A stretch of DNA of 44,190 nucleotides from Chloroflexota bacterium (GTDB taxonomy: Bacteria > Chloroflexota > Anaerolineae > UBA4142), in contig JACRMI010000063.1 in assembly GCA_016215025.1 (NCBI GenBank), positions 1 to 44,190 of the forward strand, written 5' to 3'. The notes under the pieces were generated by a model. That model did not search any database, was not told where the DNA came from, and saw only the letters and a program-made list of their open reading frames with translations. Positions within the stretch are counted from its first letter, which is position 1. Each line of letters starts with the position of its first letter. The position numbers and the translations under genes are program-made. Positions 9,123-18,100 of the stretch are shown here, piece after piece.

Positions 9123-9183
9123 GTAGGGAATGCTCGCTGTAGCGTTCCCTAGTCACAGGAACGGAACAGCGTCCGTTCCCTAC
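9123..9183. repeat. nested inverted repeat GTAGGGAA...TTCCCTAC
   Basis: Outer arms GTAGGGAA (9123-9130) and TTCCCTAC (9176-9183) enclose two smaller hairpins: TAGGGAA / TTCCCTA and GGAACGGA / TCCGTTCC. The right end includes the stop codon of the CAP-domain gene. It looks like a small palindromic intergenic repeat and may act as a terminator. Confidence 0.6.
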
Positions 9184-10811
9184 TGCCCACTCCACCAATC
9201 TTTGCGCGAACGTGGGTCCATAAAACTGCCCTTGTCCCGAATCGTAAATACGATCTCTGCGCCGGTCGCTCGTCCCAATGGCTGCCCTCCTCGCAGCGCC
9301 GGAAGAAAACGCCGATTTGGATTATTCAACTTTTGATACAACGCCAGCAAGTCCGGTTCGACGCAAATGTTTTCGATGTGGAGCGTGTAACCATGAACGA
9401 CATGATCCTCGCGGGTGTACTTGAGCGTGATGCGAGTTTGCGTAGCGTAAAGCACCATCGCCGCATAACCATTGCCAATGTCAACGCCGGTGCGCGGTGT
9501 GGCGATCACTTCGCCGGTCGTCGTTCGCAAACCGAGCATCGTCACTTCGGGATCATCGATCAGCGGACCTTTCGCGCGTGCATTCCAATCCCAAGCATAA
9601 ACTTGATACGCGCGCGTGATAACGGGTATACGTTTATCAACAAAGAATCCGCGCAGTTGCGGCGCGTTTGGATCGGTGCCGCCTTCGAAATCGGCTAGCG
9701 CTTTGGAAATGTTGGTCGGCGCATAGCCACGCATTCCCAGGTTGATGTCAGGCTGCAATTCAGCCACTGGCTCTGTGGGTCCCGACATGAGTTGCAGCGT
9801 ACCATAACTTTGCCCAGGAATCACCGAGCAAGGTTCCGCCGGTTGAATTGTCATGGTCGGCGTCGGTGGTGGAGTTTTAGTCGGCGGGATGCTGGTTGGT
9901 GTGGCGGTCACCGGCGCAGGCTGTGCAAAATCGACGGTATAGTACGTCTTGCCCGCAATCTCGCTGATGCCAATTCCGATTTCGGTGAATCTTGCATTGA
10001 GCACGTTGTCGCGATGCGCTGGGTCTTCAGACCAATAGCTCCACGCATCGTCGATGGAAGCCATGCCGCCATAAATATTCTCACCCGAAAACAAAATCGA
10101 ATAACCGGCTTCCCTCATGCGTTGCGCCGAAGTTGACTTGTCCGACCCAGTGTGATCGATGTTGCCAGTCTTTGCCATGTCAGCACTGTGACGCTTTGCC
10201 GCTGTGGCAAGCATATCCGACCATTTGTATGGTGCGAGATTGTTCGCCCCACGAATAGAATTTGTGCGATTGAATAATTCGAGAGAGGGACCTGATGGAC
10301 CCACCGTCGGCGCAACAGGCGCAGACGTGGGCGATTGAGGCGAGGCGAGAGTTGGTGTTACCGTCGGCGTGACGCCACCAACGGGCAGCGTGTTGATCGA
10401 ACCGGTCAGTTTGACAAAGTCGCTAGAGACCCAGGCGCGTTGAGTCGATCCGGGCGGATAGACGATTTGCAACCACTTGTTATCCGTCGAGCGAGCGAGG
10501 AATGTCAGCGACGCACCTTTATCGAGTCGACCAAGAATCGGCGCATCGGTCCCAGGACCACCACGCACACGGAGCACGTCGGTCGTTACGCCCACAACTG
10601 GGCTGGGTGTCGCAGTCGATGTTGGAGTTGAGGTATTCGTTGGGCGAGGAATGGTCGGCGACAGAGTCGCTGTGCGTGTGGATGTAATGGTAGGCGGAAC
10701 GCTGGTGGTGTGCGGTGTAGCGGTTGTGCCGCAGCCAACCAGAAAAAGAATGAGAAGTACTCTATATAACAGACCCAGGTACTTGTGGGAAACAAAAGCG
10801 GCATTCATCAC
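9180..10811 (-). CDS. SH3-CAP domain lipoprotein
   Basis: 543-residue exported lipoprotein. Signal peptide with lipobox LVGC (Cys 27), then a Thr/Pro/Ser-rich linker. A bacterial SH3 domain follows (about 72-137, LRVRGGPGTDAPILG...WVSSDFVKL), then a second linker and a CAP/SCP (YkwD-type) domain (about 178-300) with LELFNRTNSIRGANNL, RHSADMA, HTGSD and NIYGG. After a third Pro/Thr linker comes a C-terminal domain of about 210 residues that I do not recognise, with several Asp-rich turns. SH3 plus CAP suggests a cell-envelope role, with the SH3 part binding wall or surface polymers; substrate unknown. A GGAGG ribosome site lies upstream. Confidence 0.85.
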   Translation of the reverse strand: MMNAAFVSHKYLGLLYRVLLILFLVGCGTTATPHTTSVPPTITSTRTATLSPTIPRPTNTSTPTSTATPSPVVGVTTDVLRVRGGPGTDAPILGRLDKGASLTFLARSTDNKWLQIVYPPGSTQRAWVSSDFVKLTGSINTLPVGGVTPTVTPTLASPQSPTSAPVAPTVGPSGPSLELFNRTNSIRGANNLAPYKWSDMLATAAKRHSADMAKTGNIDHTGSDKSTSAQRMREAGYSILFSGENIYGGMASIDDAWSYWSEDPAHRDNVLNARFTEIGIGISEIAGKTYYTVDFAQPAPVTATPTSIPPTKTPPPTPTMTIQPAEPCSVIPGQSYGTLQLMSGPTEPVAELQPDINLGMRGYAPTNISKALADFEGGTDPNAPQLRGFFVDKRIPVITRAYQVYAWDWNARAKGPLIDDPEVTMLGLRTTTGEVIATPRTGVDIGNGYAAMVLYATQTRITLKYTREDHVVHGYTLHIENICVEPDLLALYQKLNNPNRRFLPALRGGQPLGRATGAEIVFTIRDKGSFMDPRSRKDWWSGQ

Positions 10812-10882
10812 AGCTCTGCCTCCTTGTGCTTTTGACGTGCTGTTTTTGACATACCAACGTGCTCAAGTCTATCATTGACTAA

Positions 10883-11365
10883 TTATGAGGTTTGATTACG
10901 GTTCGCCAACCAATCTTTTACTGCTGGACCGGTTCCAAATTCCCAGGGACGCAATTTCTCTGGCGGAATCAATTTGTATTCGGCAAGTTCATCGTTGAGC
11001 GCGATAGTTCCTGTCGCTTGGATGTGATACACGATGATGAGTTGATTCATCTGAAAAAAGGAATAGTTCCCAATAAAACTTGTAATCGTTCCGTCTAATC
11101 CCAACTCCTCTTTGACTTCACGCAAAATCGCCGCATCGGGCGATTCGCCTTTTTCAAGAAAGCCAGTCACGAGACCGAGAAACTTTTGCGTCCACGCTTG
11201 GTTGCGCACTAACACCACTGCGCCGTTGTATTCGACAATCGCGGCAACGACGGGCACGGGATTGTCCCACAGCACATAGCCGCACGATGTCGAACAGGTT
11301 TTGCGTTCTCTTCCATCGATTTGAGCCGTGACGAGCGGATTGCCGCATTTTAGACAATATTGCAT
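10883..11365 (-). CDS. Nudix hydrolase with N-terminal zinc ribbon
   Basis: 160-residue Nudix-family pyrophosphohydrolase. A four-Cys zinc ribbon (C4, C7, C24, C28) precedes the catalytic domain. The Nudix box is complete: G68-x5-E74-x7-REVKEELGL (82-90). A zinc ribbon before a Nudix domain resembles NudC-type NADH hydrolases, but the protein is shorter than NudC and lacks its N-terminal domain, so the substrate is open. It is 15 nt from the upstream acetyltransferase gene and likely in one operon with it. Confidence 0.9.
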   Translation of the reverse strand: MQYCLKCGNPLVTAQIDGRERKTCSTSCGYVLWDNPVPVVAAIVEYNGAVVLVRNQAWTQKFLGLVTGFLEKGESPDAAILREVKEELGLDGTITSFIGNYSFFQMNQLIIVYHIQATGTIALNDELAEYKLIPPEKLRPWEFGTGPAVKDWLANRNQTS

Positions 11366-11380
11366 AATGACTCTTTCGAC

Positions 11381-11875
11381 TTAGCGATGTAGTCGCGCCA
11401 TGTGATAGGTATCGACGAATATCCCATCGCGGAACGCCTCATCGACCTGGCGACCTTCGATTTCAAAGCCGAATTTCTTGTAGAGCTTGAGCGCCGGTTC
11501 GTTATCGACATAGACATCGAGTTCGAGGCGGCGGAGGTTGAGCCACTTGTCGGCCAGATCGACGACCGCTTGCATCAGCGCGGTACCCACACCCTTGCCT
11601 TGCCAATCGTCGCGCACCATCATTCCAATTTGCCCGGTGTGACGACGACGGGGAGCATTCGGAAAGGTGTGTAACGCTATCTGTCCGACCACTTCGGTGG
11701 CGATGCAGGCAACCAAGCTGTAGAATCCTTCCGGTGGCTCCGCCAAGCGTTTACGCCATGCTTCGACCGATGGATACGGAAGTTGCAGCGTGCCCCATAC
11801 AACTTTGGGGTAGGTGAAAATCTTGGCGATGGCTTCATAGTCGCTAGGTTCGGCGCGGCGGATGGTGAGATTCAT
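11381..11875 (-). CDS. GNAT N-acetyltransferase, YhhY/AaaT-like
   Basis: 164-residue GNAT-fold acetyltransferase. The acetyl-CoA motif QGKGVGTAL is clear, and NEPALKLYKKFGFEIEG is the usual C-terminal motif B. The overall pattern (NTLQ/GTLQLPYPS...W..RL, LVACI..EVVGQIAL, RRLELDVYVDN, Y.MARL ending) resembles E. coli YhhY/AaaT, reported to acetylate free amino acids such as Phe and Met. The assignment is by recalled sequence pattern. It is the first gene of a two-gene unit with the Nudix hydrolase. Confidence 0.85.
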   Translation of the reverse strand: MNLTIRRAEPSDYEAIAKIFTYPKVVWGTLQLPYPSVEAWRKRLAEPPEGFYSLVACIATEVVGQIALHTFPNAPRRRHTGQIGMMVRDDWQGKGVGTALMQAVVDLADKWLNLRRLELDVYVDNEPALKLYKKFGFEIEGRQVDEAFRDGIFVDTYHMARLHR

Positions 11876-11969
11876 GCGGGGATTCCTCGTTGAATTTAGA
11901 GTGACTCGATGGATGGGATTATACTGCGCGCAAAAGAAATGCGCAATGGTGGGTCAAGTTTTCCAACGC

Positions 11970-11998
11970 TTGAAAGCTCACGTAGACGATGATATACT
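11970..11998 (+). promoter_or_regulatory. promoter of the pentapeptide-TIR gene
   Basis: TTGAAA (11970-11975), a 17-nt spacer and TATACT (11993-11998), 70 nt upstream of the start codon. GAAAGGA follows at the ribosome site. Confidence 0.7.
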
Positions 11999-12068
11999 AT
12001 GCCCGAGTGAAAACAAGTTGTAATTTTGGATTGTCTCTTGCCGTAGTATTTCGAGAAAGGATCAAGCG

Positions 12069-13715
12069 ATGGCGGATGTAAAGCAACTCTCTCTACTTAA
12101 GAAGGGTGCCACTGTATGGAACGATTGGAGAATCAAGAATCCAGATATCTTACCGGATCTCTTTAGAGCAGATCTTAGCCGCGCCAATCTAGTTGGCGCG
12201 AATCTCTCCAGAGCCAACCTCTTCAAGGGAAACTTGAGTGGCGCAGACCTCGCCGAGGTTGATTTGAGTGATGCAAACCTTAGCGGGGCTAATCTCAGTG
12301 GTGCTGACCTAGCCAGAGCGAACCTTCCAAAAGCGATTCTGATCGAAGCCAAACTGATCGAAACGAAACTGACCGATGCCAAACTGTTTGGCGCGAATCT
12401 CTTCAAGGCAGACCTCAGCAGCGCCAACCTCTTCCGAGCCGATCTCAGCAACGCCGACCTTGAAGGAGCGACGTTGAGCGGAGCGAACCTTAGTGAAGCC
12501 AATCTCAACGGCACGAATCTCAACAAGACCAGTCTCATCGCAGCAGTTCTAGTCGAGACTGGGTTGGTCGGGGCGGAGCTAAACGGAGTTTTGTTCAACG
12601 AGGCAGACCTGAGCGGTGCGGACCTTACCGGCGCTATGCTCAGTGGAGCCGATTTGAGCAATGCCGATTTGGATGGAGCTAATCTCAATCGCGCGAAACT
12701 TGCCAAGGCAAACTTTGCCGGGGTAGACCTTTATGGCGCGATCTTAACCCGCACCGATCTCACCGGTGCTGATTTCAGCGAAGCGAACCTTAGCACGGCA
12801 AACTTGGAAGAGGCAAATCTCAATCGAGCCAACTTGGGCAAAGCACGACTCAGCCGAGTGAATATGAGCAAAGCCAATCTCGATGGGGCTGACCTCAATG
12901 GGGCGGACTTGCGTGGAGCCGATCTCAGTCGCGCAGTCCTTATCAATGCCAATTTCAGTGGCGCGGACCTCAGTGGGGCAAATCTTTGCGAAGCCGATCT
13001 ATCCAACGCCGATCTTAGCCGGGCTAAACTCATCGGAGTCGATCTGAATGGAGCTAACCTGGGCGAAAGCAATTTGTGGCAAACGGTATTCGTGGATGTC
13101 GATCTCAGCCCTGCGCGAGGATTGGAGAGCATCAACCACTTGGGACCCTCCTGTATTGGCATCGACACTCTTTATCTCTCCAAAGGTGAAATACCCAAGG
13201 CATTTCTTCGCGGCTGCGGAGTTCCGGAGAATTTTATCGGTTTCATACAGTTGGCGGGCGCGCGTCACGAGGCGACTGAGTTTTGTGCGCTCCGCTACTC
13301 GATCAAAGACCAACCCTTTGCCAAAAAGTTGTACGAAAATCTCATGCGCAATGGAGTCCGCTGCTGGCTCGTGCCCGATGAATTGAGAAGCGGCGAAAGA
13401 TTTCATATTCGAATCGACGAAGCCATCAAAGTTTACGACAAGATGCTCTTGATCGTTTCGGAGAATTCAATCGAAAGCTCTTGGCTGGAAAGTGAAATCG
13501 AGGCGGCGCTTGCGCGAGAGCGCCAACTGAGCACCAACATCATTTTGCCCATTCGGCTAGATGATTCGATGCTGACCACCCATCAACCCTGGGCGGTTGA
13601 AATGCGCCAATCGCGTCAAGTAGAAGACATGACGGACTGGGAAGACGAGACCCGTTTCCAAGAAGTAGTAGCACAGTTGATGCGGACCTTTGATAAAGGA
13701 ATCGAAACCGGCTAG
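12069..13715 (+). CDS. pentapeptide-repeat protein with C-terminal TIR domain
   Basis: 548 residues. Residues 31-345 are about 60 tandem A(D/N)Lxx pentapeptides, predicted to form a right-handed quadrilateral beta-helix. A linker (346-400) carries GLESINHLGPS..GIDTLY and AFLRGCGVPENFI, a segment I recall from other pentapeptide/TIR proteins. The TIR domain (404-540) shows YSIKDQPFAKKLYENL, the DxLRSGERF loop, a KMLLIVSENS strand and SSWLESEIEAA, which places a Glu where TIR NADases have their catalytic Glu. The usual FISYS opening is altered to FCALRYS. TIR domains in bacteria often cleave NAD or make signal nucleotides; whether this one does is inference. The AAA+ gene follows after 73 nt. 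Confidence 0.93.
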   Translation: MADVKQLSLLKKGATVWNDWRIKNPDILPDLFRADLSRANLVGANLSRANLFKGNLSGADLAEVDLSDANLSGANLSGADLARANLPKAILIEAKLIETKLTDAKLFGANLFKADLSSANLFRADLSNADLEGATLSGANLSEANLNGTNLNKTSLIAAVLVETGLVGAELNGVLFNEADLSGADLTGAMLSGADLSNADLDGANLNRAKLAKANFAGVDLYGAILTRTDLTGADFSEANLSTANLEEANLNRANLGKARLSRVNMSKANLDGADLNGADLRGADLSRAVLINANFSGADLSGANLCEADLSNADLSRAKLIGVDLNGANLGESNLWQTVFVDVDLSPARGLESINHLGPSCIGIDTLYLSKGEIPKAFLRGCGVPENFIGFIQLAGARHEATEFCALRYSIKDQPFAKKLYENLMRNGVRCWLVPDELRSGERFHIRIDEAIKVYDKMLLIVSENSIESSWLESEIEAALARERQLSTNIILPIRLDDSMLTTHQPWAVEMRQSRQVEDMTDWEDETRFQEVVAQLMRTFDKGIETG

Positions 13716-13788
13716 ACTCTCTCAACAACCAGAATGATTTATCGGGTAAACAAAAAGATTCAGGCTTACCGTTCTACAGGAGAGACTG

Positions 13789-15099
13789 ATGAGCACAACA
13801 CCTCAAATTAATCTCCCTCCCGAGCCACGCTCGATTGAGGAAACCGGATTGAGTCTCGGTTTTCTGGCTGAGCTAGTGCTCAAGACCATCTATGTTCGTA
13901 GCCTTTCAAAAGGGCACGAAATCGCAGAAGCAGTTCATTTACCTTTTGCGAATGTCGTCGCGCCAGTTCTGGATTATTTGCGCCATGAGCACTTGACCGA
14001 GGTAAGAGGTTCCACCGGGTTTGGCGAGTCGTCGTATCTGCATGTGATTTGTGATGATGGACGTATGCGGGCGCGCGAGTTGATGGAGCAGAATCAGTAC
14101 ATCGGACCCGCGCCAGTGCGTCTGGAAGAGTACACTCAAGTGGTCAAACAGCAAGCCCTAAGCGAACAGACCATTACGCGAGCAACGCTCAGAAATACCC
14201 TCAAGCATCTCGTCATCGGCAACGAGATCATAAGCGAACTGGGTCCAGCGATTAATTCGGCCAAGTCCATCTTTTTATTTGGTAATCCGGGAAACGGCAA
14301 GACCTCCATTGCCGAAGCGATTGGTCTGTCACTGCCCGGCGCAATCCTGATTCCCTATGCTGTCACCGTCCACGATAGTATTATCAGAGTTTTTGACGGA
14401 CTACATCATCGCGAAATCCCTGAGGCCACCAGCAGCACACCCACGACGAATCAGACTCAAACCACTCGTCGATACGACCGGCGCTGGGTCGTCATCCGTC
14501 GTCCACTGATTGCAATCGGTGGCGAGTTGAGATTATCGAGTCTTGAGTTGGTTTACGATCCAACGAAAAAATATTACGAAGCGCCGTATCAGATGAAAGC
14601 TAATGGCGGCGCATTTCTTATGGACGACTTTGGACGACAACCCGTTTCGCCGCGCGAACTCCTGAATCGATGGATCGTCCCGCTTGAAAAGCGTGTGGAT
14701 TACCTGATCCTCGCAACAGGTCATAAGATCAACGTGCCGTTCGACGTGCTCATTATTTTCGCCACTAACCTCAATCCCAAGGATTTGGTGGATGAAGCTT
14801 TTCTTCGCCGCATCCGCTATAAAATTCATGTCGCCGATCCAACCTGGGATGAGTTTCGCGAAATCTTCAAACGAGAGACTGCCAAACGATCCATTCCATA
14901 TGCGGATGAAGGATTGCGATATCTGGTGATGGAATACTATGTCAAAACGAATCGCAAACCACGCGGCGTCCATCCTCGCGACATTCTCGATGAATTGGTG
15001 GACATTGCGCACTTTGAAGGCGTTCGCCCTACCTTGTCCAAAGAACTCATCGACCGTGCGTGTCGCGCCTACTTTATAAAAGAAGAATCCTCAAAATAG
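13789..15099 (+). CDS. AAA+ ATPase with N-terminal winged-helix-like region
   Basis: 436 residues. The N-terminal 20-100 region (LAELVLKTIYVRSL...IAEAVHLPFANVVAPVLDYL) looks like a winged helix-turn-helix. The AAA+ module has Walker A GNPGNGKT (165-172), Walker B AFLMDDFG (275-282), sensor 1 IIFATNLNP (322-330), a candidate Arg finger in AFLRRIRYK (337-345) and sensor 2 GVHPRDIL (393-400). A Ser/Thr/Gln-rich loop of about 15 residues (214-227) sits between Walker A and B. It has the build of a remodelling ATPase or regulator; target unknown. GGAGAG precedes the ATG. It is followed by a terminator and pairs with the TIR gene. Confidence 0.88.
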   Translation: MSTTPQINLPPEPRSIEETGLSLGFLAELVLKTIYVRSLSKGHEIAEAVHLPFANVVAPVLDYLRHEHLTEVRGSTGFGESSYLHVICDDGRMRARELMEQNQYIGPAPVRLEEYTQVVKQQALSEQTITRATLRNTLKHLVIGNEIISELGPAINSAKSIFLFGNPGNGKTSIAEAIGLSLPGAILIPYAVTVHDSIIRVFDGLHHREIPEATSSTPTTNQTQTTRRYDRRWVVIRRPLIAIGGELRLSSLELVYDPTKKYYEAPYQMKANGGAFLMDDFGRQPVSPRELLNRWIVPLEKRVDYLILATGHKINVPFDVLIIFATNLNPKDLVDEAFLRRIRYKIHVADPTWDEFREIFKRETAKRSIPYADEGLRYLVMEYYVKTNRKPRGVHPRDILDELVDIAHFEGVRPTLSKELIDRACRAYFIKEESSK

Positions 15100-15111
15100 C
15101 TTTAAAGACAA

Positions 15112-15140
15112 AAAACACTCCGGTCTTCCCGGAGTGTTTT
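15112..15140. terminator. bidirectional terminator between the AAA+ gene and secA
   Basis: 12-bp stem AAAACACTCCGG / CCGGAGTGTTTT with loop TCTTC. On the minus strand the stem is followed by a run of six T, so it serves secA well; on the plus strand it runs into TTTTGATTT and can serve the AAA+ gene. Confidence 0.9.
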
Positions 15141-15183
15141 GATTTACCAACCAACTATCCCACTATCGCACCATCGCACTACT

Positions 15184-18100
15184 TTACTTCATGTCGCTTG
15201 CCATATGGCAGTTCTTGTATTTCTTGCCGCTGCCGCACCAACACGGGTCATTCCGCCCGATCTTGGTACCGACCGTCGCATTCACGGGTTTGCGCACTGG
15301 TTCTTGCTTTGGTGCTTTGGTTTCCACTTTTTGTTTGGCGACCGCCGACGGCTGACCGCTGACCGCCGCCTTCTGACCGCTTTGCGTAGCGGCTAAAGTC
15401 TGTCGACTGTCGACTGTTGACTGTTGACTGACCCGACTGGCGACTGGTGACTGCGCTTCAATCGCCTGCCTCGACTCTCGGTCGCGCCGTTCGCTTTCCA
15501 ATCGCGCAAATCCGCGATATTGGTAGGTGAACACGTACGTCACGACTTGCGACCGAATGCGCGCGTACAAATCCTGGAACATTTCAAACGCGCGTCGTTT
15601 GTATTCGACGAGCGGATCGCGCTGACCCAACGCCTGCAAGCCAATGCCTTCACGCAAGTTTTCAATCGCCGTTAGGTAATCGACCCATTGCGTGGAGACA
15701 ACGCTCAACATCAACTCGCGGAGCAAATCGTTGAATGCTGCCGCGCCGCCGCGCAACGGTTCGAGTTGATCGAGCGATTGATTCCAATATTGCAGAATCT
15801 CTCCGCGCAACGAATCCGTATCCGATTTCTGAATGTGCGTCGCCGCGAGGTGCACCCACGGAAAACGTGGAATAAGAATTTCAAACCGGCGATGGGTCCG
15901 CTGATCGAACATCACTTGGCGCGTGTGCGCGACGCCGAATAGATGGAACGCCAACCGCGTCCCGCGCACGTCGTCCACGCTCTTGAGGCGCTCGCCCAAT
16001 TCGCGCTCGATGTCCGCGAGGTGTTTATTCGCTTGGCGCGTGTACGCCTCGTCGATAGCGGCGGCGAGTTGATCGCGCAGTGTATCGAAATTCAGGTTAC
16101 CGTCGGGCGTCCAACGAAAATCGAATTCCTGTCCCGCGCGCTTTGCCACACGCCGCGTTACTTGCTCGACAACACGCACGTCGAACGCACGATGCACCGC
16201 ATCGAGAATCGCGCGCTCGCTGAGTTCGACGCCGCGTTCGGTCGAGACATTCACGGGCATACCGACCGCTTGCCCAACCGATTGCGTCACCGTGCGCGCA
16301 TCGAGTTGTCGATTTTGTTCTTCGGCTTCTTGACGCAGCGTTGCGAGTGTATTCTTCGCCAAGTCTTCGATCTCGCCCCAGGTCATATCATACTGCTGTC
16401 TGAACGTATCGATAACTTCAGGCACAATCGATTCGGTGATGAATTCGCGATGCGCTTCCAACGCTTGCTGAGTCGCCTCGAGCATTTTTTTCGACGCGAC
16501 CTTCGTATCGTCGAAATCGCCTAACGCGCGTTGCACGAGCGCAAGCGAATAGGGGGGCCACATCTCGTTTTCGTTGAGATAAAAGCCAGGCACGAGCGAA
16601 TCGAGGTGCATCAACAATTTCGATTCGGCATGATCGGATGCCTTCAAGTCCTCTTTGAGGATGCGACTGATCTCTTCTTCGAGCCAGCTTCGCAAATCAG
16701 CACGCAAATCGGCTTTGGTCAAGATGCGATGGCGCTGCCCATAAATGATCTCGCGCTGTTTGTTCAGCACGTCGTCGTATTCGAGCAAATGCTTGCGGAT
16801 ATCAAAGTTGTAACTTTCCATTTTGATTTCCGCTTGCTCGATCGCGCGCGTCACCCAATCATGCTCGATAGGCACGTCTTCGATCCAAACCCGATCCATC
16901 AGCCCCTTGCCACCCATCCGGCGCATGATTTCATCTTCGAGCGAAACGTAAAAGCGCGACGACCCCGCATCGCCCTGACGACCCGAACGACCACGCAACT
17001 GATTGTCGATGCGGCGCGCCTCGTGGCGTTCCGTGCCGATAATGCGCAGCCCGCCGAGTTCGCGCACCTTGGCGCGGTCGTGCATATATTTCAAGAATGT
17101 TTCGACGTGTTCTTTGTCGAGTTCATAATTTTCTGGTGGAATTTTCCTGAGCGCATCGGCGATCTGATCAAACGTCATGTTGTACGGATCGACGCTGTTG
17201 CGATGCAAAATGCGCCCAACTTCGTTGATGGTTTCCTCGCGCAGTTCGCCACCGAGTTTGATGTCAACGCCGCGACCTGCCATGTTCGTCGCGAGCGTGA
17301 CGGCGTGCAGTTCGCCTGCACGCGAAATGATGCCCGCTTCTTTTTCGTGTTCCTTCGCGTTCAAGACCGCATGCGAAACTCCATCGCGCAAAATTTTTTT
17401 CAGCGGCTCAACATCTTCGATGCCGAAGATTTCTTGCAAAGCAGCGACATTTTCGGATGCCAGTGGATCAGCGTTGAGGCCAAGCTTTTTCGCAAGCTGC
17501 GTCACGTCGCTGCCGCGCAGGAACAAACGCTTGACGATAATGTCCATGTCGGCAGGGCGCACACTGTACTCGTCGCGCACCGCATCGACATCGCCGAGCG
17601 AATCGATGAGCGCGCGATTGATGTTGCTCATCTCGTCGCGCGAAAGTCGCAAATCGGTGTAAACATCTGTCGCCACTTGGAGTGGCAGATTGAAGCGCGG
17701 CGCAATCTTGGCGAGATCATCCGGACGTTGCGCAATTTCTTCGCACAACGTTTGCGATGCATCCAGCCGCAAATTGCGCTCTTCGAGTTTCGCCGCAAAG
17801 CGAATGTCGCGGTCGTTGAGTTCGTCAAGTTCCTTGATGTCTCGATCATTTAATTTGTATTGCGCCCCACCTTCTTTGCCGCGCTTGGCAACTTGCTGTT
17901 TAACGCGCAACAAATCGCGCAACGGAATCTTGCTTGCCGCTTTGCTGACGGCCGCCAAATCGTACTGGTGGAACAAGCGCGACGACAACGCCTCATCGTA
18001 ATTTTCGGGCGCATCGTCAAGCGAGCGCGACAGAATCAACTTGAGCGTCGTGCGCTGTTTATCGCTCAATTGCGAATTCTGTTCGATCTTCGATGCCAGC

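Noticed and set aside
12069..15099. Thoeris or CBASS defence system
   Set aside because: No ThsA (SIR2/SLOG effector), no cyclase and no Cap proteins are present; only a TIR domain and an AAA+ ATPase are seen, so no named system can be claimed.
16531..17853. 440-codon open frame on the plus strand opposite secA
   Set aside because: It is antisense to conserved SecA sequence, has no ribosome site and no recognisable domain. High-GC third positions of secA keep the opposite frame open. Several similar frames opposite secA, recA, rny, wtpA and others were rejected for the same reason.
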